Assembly: GCA_023014365.1 (NCBI GenBank)
Contig: JAEBUN010000005.1
Span: forward strand, 2,170,001 to 2,234,000
From: Lepiota brunneoincarnata
Lineage: Eukaryota > Basidiomycota > Agaricomycetes > Agaricales > Agaricaceae
Reading direction: 5' to 3'
DNA length: 64,000 nt
Below the pieces are notes generated by a model. The model saw nothing but the letters and a program-made list of their open reading frames with translations, searched no databases and had not been told where the DNA came from. Shown in pieces: positions 53,894 through 63,223 of this stretch; the first letter of the stretch is position 1; the number at the start of each line of letters is the position of its first letter. Both the position numbers and the translations under genes were made by a program.

Positions 53894-56800
53894 CTAGCCG
53901 ATACCCCCCGGGGGGGGCCTGGCCCTCTCAGCGAATGTGAACGCGGTCGGGGACGCCTCGAGGAAAGCTATGAGAGCCTCGACCGTAGCCCGGACCCCCG
54001 CCATGGAGTGCCTAGGGCAGCTCCGGAACACGTGCTCACGAGTTTCCTCCCGAAACCCGCAGCAACAGGAATAATCCTCCTGTGGGAAAAAGCGCCTCCG
54101 ATAGCCCCCTATCGGCGCGTGGTTGAGAATAGCACACGTCATCCGGGCCATTACTGACACCGAGTGAGCGTGCGGGATCCAGGCACCACCGTGGAGATAC
54201 GTGGGCCGCAGGGGACGGTCATCGTCCCTGGCGAGCTGGAGGAAACCATGCCCGCGATGGTCAGGATCCTGGAACAAATCGATCCAGCAGTCCTGACACG
54301 ACCGTACTTCCTCCTTTCGGAGGTAGTTAAGCGAGGCCCGGGGACGAGCCCCTACCCCAACGGGAGGCAACGACCGAGCAAAGTCGTGCACCTGAGTGTG
54401 GAAAGGCCACCTCGCACGCGAGGGGACCTCCCAGAAATGGACCAAGCGGGCCGGACCCCCGGCAAACCACTCGGCGAGAAGGCGACAGACCGCCAAGGAA
54501 TGACCCTGGGCAGAGTGCACCGACGGGTCCACCGCCCGCCTGGCCGAGGCCATCGAGTTGGTGAACAAGACGAGACTAGCGGCGCCCTTGACAGAAACTG
54601 CCTTGGACACCGCCAGCCGGATGGCGAAAAGCTCGGCCTCAGGAGCCGTAACCTTCCCCCCTGGAAGCTGGACCGCATGAATGCAGTCCAGCCCCTGGAA
54701 AACCTGGGCGGCCGAAACCGCCTGGTGGACCCGGCGGGGCGGCAGACTCGCGTCCGTCGCTGCCACCAGAACCCCCGGACCAGCCTGCGCCTGGGCCAGA
54801 GCCCGGTCGAGAGCCGCAACATGGGCCGTAAGGGCGTCCTCCGCCCCACGGTTGAAAGAATGGAAGTGGACCTGCTCGGGGTACACATCCAAGAGACGAC
54901 GCCCTGGCCAGGCCTCCGGCGCCACCGCGTTGAAGGGCCCAGCGAGGGCAGCAAGACACTGGTTAGCGTCGACAACAGGCCCCTTCACCTTGATCAGCTC
55001 GTGGGGAGGGAGCCTGGCTATGGACCGGACATGGGACCGGAGATCACCACTGTAGCCCCAGCCAAGAAGGGCACGAACGGGGTGGCCTGGAGCAAGCGTG
55101 GCGTACCGCAACTCAGCACGGTCACGAAGCTTCCGGAGGTGGAGATGAATGGGGATCAGGCCCGCAATGGCCCCAACCCCCCCATCGGGCGACGTCCTAA
55201 AGGCGCCGGTGATCCAGAGTGCAGCCTGCCGCTGCATCCAGCGAAGGTGGTCCAAAGCGCCCTTACACCTGGCGCCCCGGTAATACCACAAGCGAAAGCC
55301 GTACGTGGCTATAGGCACCACGCACGACCGATATAGAAGGCGCTTCTGGTCTGGCAGAAGCCCCTGGACGGAGTTACCAAGCATCCCCATGGCCTTGACC
55401 GTGGAGATAGCCTTGGTAGAGTAAAACCGAACATGCTCCTTAAAGGTAAGGGCACGATCGAAATAGAAACCCAGGTACCTCCAATAGGTCTTGGGCCGCA
55501 AGGGAGTAGCGCTGGTGAACGGGGGAAACCCCAAGTCCACCGGGGGATTTTCACAGGAGTGATCCCGTGAGAAATGGAAAAGCTCGGACTTGTCGTGCTC
55601 CACGACCAGTGCGAACCGGGTAAAGGTGTCATGGACCACCTCGTAAGATCTGTGGAGCAGGACGCAATTAGCGTCCAGGTCCCAGGCCTGCGCCACGACG
55701 GTGCCATCATTGATGTAAGACAAGAGCGAGAGGCCCGGTTGAGGGAGCCTCCGCTCGATAATATACATGGCTGGGGCCAGGTAGAGGCCGGACAGGACGG
55801 GTGAGAGGGCAGACCCCTGGCCCACCCCCACCTCTGCTCGGAACGGTTCAGACAGGAAGGAATTCCAGGCATAGCTGGTGAACCTCCCCGTGAGATAAGA
55901 AGCAAAGAACCAGCCCACGCAAGGGGAAAACCCCTGCCGAGCCAGAACCGTGAGAAGCATCCCATGATTCAGGGATGGGAAAAACTGTGCGATGTCGAAG
56001 GTGAGAACACTTGTCTTCAACCCGCGAGCCCACCCAGCACGGACAAGGTGCACGAGGTAGGCACCAGCATCTTCGGTGGACCGCTGGATCACACCGCCGA
56101 ACTGGTTGGGATGGAACACGCCAAACTTGACAGCCTCAAACTGCAAGCGGCGCGAGATCATCTTCTTGATAAGTTTACCGAGGGTGTTGAGAAGGACGAT
56201 CGGTCTGAACGCCTTCGGAATGGCATAGGAGGGCTTGCCAGGCTTCGGTATGACAACCGACACGCTCTCCTTAAAGTGACGAGGCCAATGCCCGCACTCC
56301 ATGCAGGCATCGGCGATCCGACAGACCAAACAGGTGACCGTCGGGCCCACCAGAACGGACTTGAGGTGCGTCCACGTAATGTGGTCCGGACTGGGTGAAG
56401 ACAAAGAAGAGCACACGTGCAAAGCCTCGTGCATCTCCAAGTCGGAAAAGACCAGCCACTCCCGCGGTGGGAGTGGATTGATCTGATCAAGAACCCCGAT
56501 ATCAACCGGGTGGTCGTTGGCGGCGTTGTAAGACCCGTGGAGCCCTTCCCAGAGCTCCTCAAGAGTGTTGCAGGGGTGATCGCGGTAGCGGATCGCCTCG
56601 CAGGGAGGTAACTTGCGTGCCCTGACCCAATCCATCAGGTCCCAGGGGCGCTTGTTGGAAGAAGCAATCTCCTCGATACGATCATCGAAGAACTTGCGCT
56701 TGGCGGCCTTCCAGGTCCGCTTAAACGTGCGAGCGTCCTCCCGGTCCCGAGACTGAGAATACACCGTGTAAGTGCGTGAGCACTCGTCGTCCCACCACGG

Positions 56801-57778
56801 TTTAGACCGTGAGACGATGCAGATCTCCTTGGAGTGGGCAAGCCACACCTCGGAGAAGACCGCAGAGATAGCCAGGGCCACCTCGTCGATCCTGTCAGAT
56901 GAGCCCAGGTCTGGACAATCCAGGCCCATAAGCCCCGTCGAAACCTTGGCTAGGAACTCGGCCTCCTCGTCCGAGTCCCGCTTCAGCGAGCGCCTGGGCA
57001 CAGCCTCCTCAAAGGCCTCCAGAGGGACAACGACCCAAAGGGGGCAGTGGTCAGACTGACCCCGCAGATCAGGACACCGCGTGGGAAGCGGCAGATGGCC
57101 CGCAGCCGCCCTCGCAAACACAAGGTCGATCACGGTAGAAGCAAGCCCCTCCTCAAAGGGGAAGTGCGTGGGGCCCGGGTTCTCAGGGAGTGAGAGATCT
57201 AGGCCCAGCGAGTCCGCCGTTTCCAGCAGGGAGGCGGCAGCAGCGGGGTTGTGGGGAGCCCACGGGTCCCACTGCGGTGAGCGGCAGTTGAAGTCCCCCG
57301 ACATGAGGGCGCACTGTGGGAGAGAGTCAGCGGCACCCGCAAGATAGCGGATGCCCGACTGCCTGTTGTCCGAGTAGACGTTGAGAAAGTACACGGCCTC
57401 CCCATGCAAAAACATGGAGATGGCCATGACATCACGGTGATCGACGACATCGCATCGAAGCAAGGGGCGGAGCCGCATCATCCGGTTATGCACATATGCC
57501 ATAACCCGAGGAGGCTGATCTGGGGAAGAAGGAGGGCAGAACAAACACAGCCACTCTGGATGCTTGGGTGCGCCGACAACCTCATCGCCGTCAGGGTCAG
57601 AGGAGGATGGCACGCAGCGGATAGAGCGCCAGGGCGGCTCTTGTAATAGGAACAAGTCAACGTCATCTTTAAATTGTTCCAGTAAAGAGTCTACAAGAAT
57701 GTAACTACGAAATACATTCTGAGACCAGACACGGCACGCTCTCCTCAATTGCCTAGGTTCCTGACGGTCCCTATTCAT
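53894..57778 (-). CDS. LINE-2 ORF2: endonuclease / RT / RNase H / CCHC, open but with catalytic changes
   Basis: 1294 codons without a stop. AP-type endonuclease: WSQNVFRSYILVDSLL, LFLLQEPPW, MSGDFNCRSPQWDPW, GQSDHCPLWV. RT: SVVIPKPGKPSYAIPKAFRP, LTFDIAQFFPSLNH, GVGQGSALSPVLSGLY, then LLSYINDGTVVAQ, where the usual YxDD is Y-I-N-D (Asn codon at 55709-55711). RNase H: VAATDASLPP, APEAELFAIRLAV and LVLFTNSMASA, where LINE-3 reads FTDS. The end has CCCGFREETREHVFRSC. Despite the long frame, the two Asp-to-Asn changes predict a dead RT and RNase H. The ATG overlaps the ORF1 stop (ATGA). Confidence 0.93.
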   Translation of the reverse strand: MNRDRQEPRQLRRACRVWSQNVFRSYILVDSLLEQFKDDVDLFLLQEPPWRSIRCVPSSSDPDGDEVVGAPKHPEWLCLFCPPSSPDQPPRVMAYVHNRMMRLRPLLRCDVVDHRDVMAISMFLHGEAVYFLNVYSDNRQSGIRYLAGAADSLPQCALMSGDFNCRSPQWDPWAPHNPAAAASLLETADSLGLDLSLPENPGPTHFPFEEGLASTVIDLVFARAAAGHLPLPTRCPDLRGQSDHCPLWVVVPLEAFEEAVPRRSLKRDSDEEAEFLAKVSTGLMGLDCPDLGSSDRIDEVALAISAVFSEVWLAHSKEICIVSRSKPWWDDECSRTYTVYSQSRDREDARTFKRTWKAAKRKFFDDRIEEIASSNKRPWDLMDWVRARKLPPCEAIRYRDHPCNTLEELWEGLHGSYNAANDHPVDIGVLDQINPLPPREWLVFSDLEMHEALHVCSSLSSPSPDHITWTHLKSVLVGPTVTCLVCRIADACMECGHWPRHFKESVSVVIPKPGKPSYAIPKAFRPIVLLNTLGKLIKKMISRRLQFEAVKFGVFHPNQFGGVIQRSTEDAGAYLVHLVRAGWARGLKTSVLTFDIAQFFPSLNHGMLLTVLARQGFSPCVGWFFASYLTGRFTSYAWNSFLSEPFRAEVGVGQGSALSPVLSGLYLAPAMYIIERRLPQPGLSLLSYINDGTVVAQAWDLDANCVLLHRSYEVVHDTFTRFALVVEHDKSELFHFSRDHSCENPPVDLGFPPFTSATPLRPKTYWRYLGFYFDRALTFKEHVRFYSTKAISTVKAMGMLGNSVQGLLPDQKRLLYRSCVVPIATYGFRLWYYRGARCKGALDHLRWMQRQAALWITGAFRTSPDGGVGAIAGLIPIHLHLRKLRDRAELRYATLAPGHPVRALLGWGYSGDLRSHVRSIARLPPHELIKVKGPVVDANQCLAALAGPFNAVAPEAWPGRRLLDVYPEQVHFHSFNRGAEDALTAHVAALDRALAQAQAGPGVLVAATDASLPPRRVHQAVSAAQVFQGLDCIHAVQLPGGKVTAPEAELFAIRLAVSKAVSVKGAASLVLFTNSMASARRAVDPSVHSAQGHSLAVCRLLAEWFAGGPARLVHFWEVPSRARWPFHTQVHDFARSLPPVGVGARPRASLNYLRKEEVRSCQDCWIDLFQDPDHRGHGFLQLARDDDRPLRPTYLHGGAWIPHAHSVSVMARMTCAILNHAPIGGYRRRFFPQEDYSCCCGFREETREHVFRSCPRHSMAGVRATVEALIAFLEASPTAFTFAERARPPPGGIG

Positions 57779-59220
57779 TGGGGTAAGCGAGGTTGACGCG
57801 GTGGGGAACGAACCCTTACCGGAGAGTCATACCGGCGCTCAATCCACTCCCGGTTGAAGCGGTGAGCCCAGAATGGGCAGGCCGAAGCCGAAGCGGCGTG
57901 AGCGCCCCCACAATTCACGCACACGGGCGCGTGAGGGCAGGAGCAGTCAGCGGGGGTAGGGGGAATGGGCGGCCTGTGGTTAGGCTGCCCCTTACAGCAC
58001 GACGCAAACGCCCGATGGTTAGTTGGGGAGTGCAGGCCACCGCAGTGAGAGCAGCGGATAGCCTCGCGTCGGCAGGCTAGAGAAGGGTGCCCCCACTTCC
58101 AGCAATGCTGGCAGAGAGGGACGCCGGGGTTGGCCTTTGCAGGAATGATCCTGCACGGAGTGCCGTCGATAGTGATGACGCGTCGAGAGACCGTCTTCGC
58201 ATTGGACCCCTGTTGGGAGTCCCAGATCTCGAAGAACACGGTGGCCGTGTCGGTGGCCCTCGAGTTTTTGACGATGCGCGGCCTGGTGGCCAGCACAAAA
58301 TACTCAGACCACACAGAGCGCTGCATGGCCTTGACCACCCTGTCGGGCGTGAGCCAGGGCTGACCGCCCCGGAACATAGGCGCGTCGAGGAGCTTGAGGT
58401 AGCTCTTCGAGCGGGGAAGGTTCACGTTGACGACGGCATTGGGCCAGTTGCCTCGGACCGTGTTCCTGATAGTGCCAATGTCCAGTTCACTGGGCATGGC
58501 GGTAGTGTAGCAAGCTACATGTGAGTCCATCTGCTGGACCCGCTCGATGCAAACGAGCGAGCCTGCAGACGCCAGAGCGGCGGCCACCACCCGATGAATC
58601 TCCGTGCATACGACGGGGCCCGGATTAACCGGGAGACCGCCCCCTGCAAGGGTGAGCATGACCTGCTTACGCGAAGGTCCAGATGTAGTCATCCTAGGCT
58701 TGGGGGCCTTGGGTGGCTGCTGGGTGGCCGCCGCCTGCCGATGAAACGAGACCACCTTGTGAGAAGGCAGCCCCGGGAGAGCACGTGCCAGGTCGACGAG
58801 ACCCGACGGGGACGAGACAGCCGCAGCCGCATAGGAGCGGGGCGGGGAACGAGGCTTGGTAGCCAAGTTGACACGCGGAGGGGGGGGACCGGGGGGGGGC
58901 CTCGCAGCCAACCGAGCCCTGTCCGCCGCCGACAGCGGAGGAACGTTGGCGGCTTGCGCCGCCCTAATACGAGATGGCCGCTGCCCCGCACCGGGGTTAC
59001 GAGCCACTGGGACAGGATTGCCCAACCCTGTACGGGCCAGGTTCCTGAAGAATTGCTGAGTAGGCGCAGGATGCGCATACCCAGCAGGGAAGCGCCCCAA
59101 ATCCTCCGCCGGAGCAGGAGGCAGGGGGAGGTTACCCTCCCAAGGGGTGCGGCGTGAGCCACCCGCCTGAGGAGCGCCATCCACCTCCATAGGAGCCACA
59201 GAGGCCCTAGGAGAGGGGGC
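57775..59220 (-). pseudogene. LINE-2 ORF1, 5'-truncated
   Basis: About 480 codons from HAPSPRASVAPMEVDGAPQ to the TGA at 57775-57777. The core has SKSYLKLLDAPMFRGGQPWL, TATVFFEIWDSQQGSNAK and three zinc knuckles (CQHCWKWGHPSLAC, CSHCGGLHSPTNH, CVNCGGAHAASASAC). The frame stays open for about 160 more codons upstream to 59703, but that part is only the reverse of LINE-3's RNase H domain, so it is not ORF1. The true 5' third (see LINE-5) is missing. Confidence 0.88.
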
Positions 59221-60486
59221 ATGATCCCCATTCATCTCCATCTCTGGAAGCTTCGTGACCGTGCCGAGTTGCGGTACGCCACGCTTGCTCTGGGTCACCC
59301 CGTTCGTGCCCTCCTTGGCTGGGGCTACAGCGGTGATCTCCAGTCCCATGTCTGGTCCATAGCCAGGCTCCCTCCCCGCAAGCTGATCAAGGTGAAGGGG
59401 CCTGTTGTCGATGCTAACCAGCGTCTTGCTGCCCTGGCTGGGCCCTTCGACACGGTGGTGCCGGAGGCCTGGCCGGGGCGTTGTCTCTTGGATGTATACC
59501 CCGAGCGGGTCCACTTCCATTCCTACGACCGTGGGGTGGAGGACGCCCTTACGGCCCATGTTGCAGCTCTCAACCGGGTTCTGGCCCAGGCGCAAGCTGA
59601 TCCGGGGGTTCTGGTGGCAGCGATGGACGCGAGTCTGCCGCCCTGCCGGGTCCACCAGGCGGTTTCGGCCGCCCAAGTTTTCCGGGGGCTGGACTGCATT
59701 CATGCGGTCCGGCTTCCAGGGGGGAAGGTTACGGCTCCCGAGGCCGAGCTTTTCGCCATCCGGCTGGCAGAGTCCAAGGCAGTTTCTGTTGAGGGCGCCG
59801 CTGGTCTCATCTTGTTCACCGACTCGGTGGCCTCAGCCAGGCGGGCGGTGGACCTGTCGGTGCACTCTGCCCAGGGTCATTCCTTGGCGGTCTGTCGCCT
59901 TCTCGCCGAGTGGTTTGCCGGGGGTCCGGCCCGCTTGGTCCATTTCTGGGAGGTCCCCTCGCGTGCGAGGTGGCCTTTCCACACTCAGGTGCACGACTTT
60001 GCTTGGTCGTTGCCTCCCGTTGGGGTAGGGGCTCGTCCCTGGGCCTCGCTTAACTACCTCCGAAAGGAGGAAGTACAGTCATGTCAGGACCGCTGGATTG
60101 ACTTGTTCCAGGATCCTGACCATCGCAGGCATGGTTTCCTCCAGCTCGCCGGGGACAATGACCGTCCCCTTCGGCCCACGTATCTCCACGGTGGTGCCTG
60201 GGTCCCGCACACTCACTCGGTGTCAGTAATGGCCCAGATGACGTGTGCTATTCTTAACCATGCGCCAATAGGGGGCTATCGGAGGCGCTTTTTCCCACAG
60301 GAAGATTATTCCTGCCGCTGCGGGTTTCGGGAGGAAACTCGTGAGCACGTGTTCCGGAGCTGCCCTAGGCACTCTATGGCGGGGGTCCCGGCTACGGTTG
60401 AGGCTCTCATTGCTTTCCTCGAAGCATCCCCGACCACGTTCACGTTCGCTGAGAGGGCCGGGCCCCCCCCGGGGGGTATCGGCTAG
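59221..60486 (+). pseudogene. LINE-3 3' fragment: RNase H and C-terminal zinc region of ORF2
   Basis: Open from IPIHLHLWKLRDRAELRYAT to the normal end GGIG. RNase H residues are kept (MDASLPP, APEAELFAIRLAE, LILFTDSVASA), and the terminal motif CRCGFREETREHVFRSC is intact. It is the continuation of 52045-52276 after the LINE-2 insertion, less about 735 bp. It has no start of its own and is a fragment. Confidence 0.88.
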
Positions 60487-60824
60487 TAGCTCTGCCTGGC
60501 GCCCGGTGGGGTCCGGGCCGGGGCGTTGGTTATTCCCCCGCTGTCTTCGGGCGACGTGTAGGGATTTACGTGGGAATTGACCCCTAACCCCCAATAAGGG
60601 GGGGGACCTCGCACTTCGGTTCTGTTCCTGCGTTGCGCGCTGGGCAGTAGCCGTCTTCCCGCCTCTGTTTATTCGGGGCGGCTTTGTCCTGGGCATGGGG
60701 AAACGCATGCCCGCATCCGCGGTCATGCGTTGTATGTATAGATACCCTATAGCTTACGGCTTGGGTTGTACCGTAGTTAGTAGCTGCACGCGGCCTCCCT
60801 ACGCGGCCCACGTTATAAATTGGA

Positions 60825-60857
<33 letters not shown>
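60487..60857 (+). other. LINE-3 3' UTR and poly(A) tail
   Basis: 3' UTR ending ATTGGAGATTT then 28 A at 60830-60857. It is the reference for the uninterrupted LINE 3' end. Flanked by the 15-bp target duplication GAACGAGACCACCTT (52030-52044 and 60858-60872). Confidence 0.9.
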
Positions 60858-60861
<4 letters not shown>

Positions 60862-60905
60862 GAGACCACCTTGTGGGAAGGCAGCCCCAGGAGAGCACGC
60901 GCCAG
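60858..60905 (-). pseudogene. LINE-4 ORF1 remnant, right part
   Basis: It begins with the target duplication of LINE-3 and continues the antisense ORF1 match (ACCACCTTGTGGGAAGGCAG) for 48 bp, then stops abruptly where LINE-5 begins. Confidence 0.75.
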
Positions 60906-61023
60906 CATCCCTTCTTGGACTTCAACCGCCACCATCTCACTGCACAGCCACCGCCTACCCCTACTTGCTATCCTCTGCAATGAGCTCTTGTAGTCTGATC
61001 CACGATCTTAAAGTTCTACGCGC

Positions 61024-63223
61024 ATGCCTCCCAGGTCTACTCGTTCCTCTCAGGGGGCGGGAGCTCCTCCGCCGGCAGATCCTTCGTCGCCAGACCCTCT
61101 CGCCATGGCTCCGCCTCGCCCTCAGGCTGCCCCCCCCCGGCACCTCTCAACCCCGTTACAGCTCTGCGTCGCAGGCTGCGGCTCCTGCTCCGGCTGCCAA
61201 GGCCCCTAAGAGGCCTCGCGAGTCCGCCGTCTACCCGGATGACGCCCCAGTGACCCCCCGTCCCAAGCGCACCTGCACGCCCGAGCCTTCCGCCCCTCTG
61301 AGGCAGGAACTCGACCTTGAACCGGTCTCCGGTTCCTCCAGGATGGCTGTTGATCCTGGAGCCAAGCCATCCCCCGGCCCCGCTCTTGTAGAGGAGGAGG
61401 AGGAGGATCCCAAGTTCGTCCCCACCTTCCTCGCCCTTTCCCGCAATCCCGCGGATGCAGAGGGTGAGGCTGGGGTCATGGCGGACGCTCTCGACGTCAT
61501 CGCGCTGTGGCTGGAGAGAGCCAAGCGTGGCAACCTTTCTGAAGGCGGCAGCTCTGAGGTCGCCCGCTCCCTGGCCAGGCTCTTTCATGAGGTGGAAGAG
61601 CAGGACTGGGATGACGTCCCCTTTTCCGAGGGCGAGCACACCCTGAGGCTCCACGAGTAGGCCTCTGAGGTGTATGGTCCATCTAGGCTGAGCACCCCAA
61701 CCCCTGCGCAAGGGAAGGGCAAACAGCCGGACTCTGCTGTACCTGCTGCCTCCGTTGGGGTTGCGGGCAGTATGCACGCCCCCTCTCCTAGGGCCTCTGT
61801 GGCTCCTATGGAGGTGGATGGCGCTCCTCAGGCGGGTGGCTCACGCCGCACCCCTTGGGAGGGTAACCTCCCCCTGCCTCCTGCTCCGGCGGAGGATTTG
61901 GGGCGCTTTCCTGCTGGGTATGCGCGTCCTGCGCCTACTCAGCAATTCTTCAGGAACCTGGCCTGTACGGGGTTGGGCAATCCTGTCCCAGTGGCTCGTA
62001 ACCCCGGTGCGGGGCAGCGGCCATCTCGCATCAGGGCGGCTTGGGCCACCAACGTTCCTCCGCTGTCGGCGGCGGACAGGGCTAGGTTGGCTGCGAGGCC
62101 TCCCCCCGGTCCCCCCCCTCCACGCGTCAACTTGGCTACCAAGCCTCGTTCCCCGCCCCATTCCTATGCGGCTGCGGCTGTCTCGTCCCCGTCGGGTCTC
62201 GTTAACCTGGCGCGTGCTCTCCCGGGGCTACCTTCCCATAAGGTGGTCTCATTTCATTGGCAGGCGGCAGCCGCCCAGCAGCCACCCAAGGCTCCCAAGC
62301 CTAGGATGACTACGTCTGGACCTTCGTGCAAGCAGGTCATGCTCACCCTTGCGGGGGGCGGCCTCCCGGTTAATCTGGGCCCCGTCGTCTGCGCGGAGAT
62401 ACATCGGGTGGCGGCCGCTGCTCTGGCGTCTGTGGGCTCGCTCGTCCGTATCAAGCGGGTCCAACAGATGGACTCACATGTAGCTTGCTACACTACTGCC
62501 GTGCCCAGCGAACTGGACATTGGCACCATCAGGAACGCGGTCCGCACGAACTGGCCTCAGGCCGTCGTGGACGCGAACCTTCCCCGGTCGAAGAGCTACC
62601 TCAAGCTCCTCGACGCGCCTATGTTCCGGGGCGGTCAGCCCTGGCTCACACCCGACAGGGTGGTCGAGGCCATGCAGCGCTCTGTGTGGTCTGAGTATTT
62701 TGTGCTGGCCACCAGGCCGCGCATCGTCAAGAACTCGAGGGCCGCTGACACGGCCACCGTGTTCTTTGAAATCTGGGACTCACAGCAGGGGTCCAACGCG
62801 AAGACGGTCTCTCGACGCGTCATCACTATCGACGGCACTCCGTGTAGGATTATCCCCGCGAAGGCCAACCCCGGCGTCCCCCTCTGCCAGTGCTGCTGGA
62901 AGTGGGGGCACCCTTCTCTAGCCTGCCGACGCGAGGCTATCCGCTGCTCTCACTGCGGCGGCCCGCACTCCCCGGCTAACCATCGGGCGTTTGCGTCGTG
63001 CTGTAAGGGGCAGCCTAATCACAGGCCGCCCATTCCCCCCACTCCCGCTGACCACCCATGCCCTCACGCACCCGTGTGCGTGAATTGTGGGGGCGCTCAT
63101 GCCGCTTCGGCTTCGGCCTGCCCATTCTGGGCTCACCGCTTCGATCGGGAGTGGATTGAGCGCCGGTATGATTCTCCGGTAAGGGTTCGTTCCCCACCGC
63201 GTCAACCTCACTTACCCCAATGA
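61024..63223 (+). pseudogene. LINE-5 ORF1 (gag-like), one frameshift and one stop
   Basis: Best start is ATG 61024 (MPPRSTRSSQGAGAPPPADP). A run of nine C (61130-61138) marks the point where the frame must change to continue in SSASQAAAPAPAAKAPKRPR, probably a length change in the run. A TAG at 61658-61660 follows TLRLHE. From 61661 the frame is open: HAPSPRASVAPMEVDG, ATVFFEIWDSQQGSNAK and the knuckles CQCCWKWGHPSLAC, CSHCGGPHSPANH, CVNCGGAHAASASAC, ending at TGA 63221-63223. An in-frame upstream ATG (60980) exists but gives an unlikely N-terminus. Confidence 0.85.

Larger units (their letters stand above)
52277..59220 (-). mobile_element. LINE-2: Tad-like LINE, 5'-truncated, ORF2 open
   Basis: The minus-strand element ends in poly(A), seen as 26 T at 52277-52302, after a 3' UTR ending in AATTGGAGATT. 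ORF2 is 57778-53894 and ORF1 57775 up to the truncation at about 59220. The 3' UTR is split by a Tc1 transposon (52363-53608). No target duplication: the host LINE-3 has lost about 0.74 kb at the site. Confidence 0.88.

Noticed and set aside
54164..55336. 390-codon plus-strand open frame
   Set aside because: It is the complement of the LINE-2 ORF2 RNase H and RT-thumb region. High GC and a stop-poor antisense frame explain it.
59221..59703. 160-codon N-terminal extension of LINE-2 ORF1 on the minus strand
   Set aside because: It lies beyond the LINE-2 truncation point and is only the reverse of LINE-3's RNase H coding strand; it has no ORF1 homology, unlike the ORF1 N-terminus seen in LINE-5.
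52045..60857. Twin-priming explanation for the inverted LINE-2/LINE-3 pair
   Set aside because: Twin priming gives one element split into an inverted 5' part and a direct 3' part. Here LINE-2 has its own full 3' end and poly(A), overlapping the sequence of LINE-3, so two separate insertions are needed.
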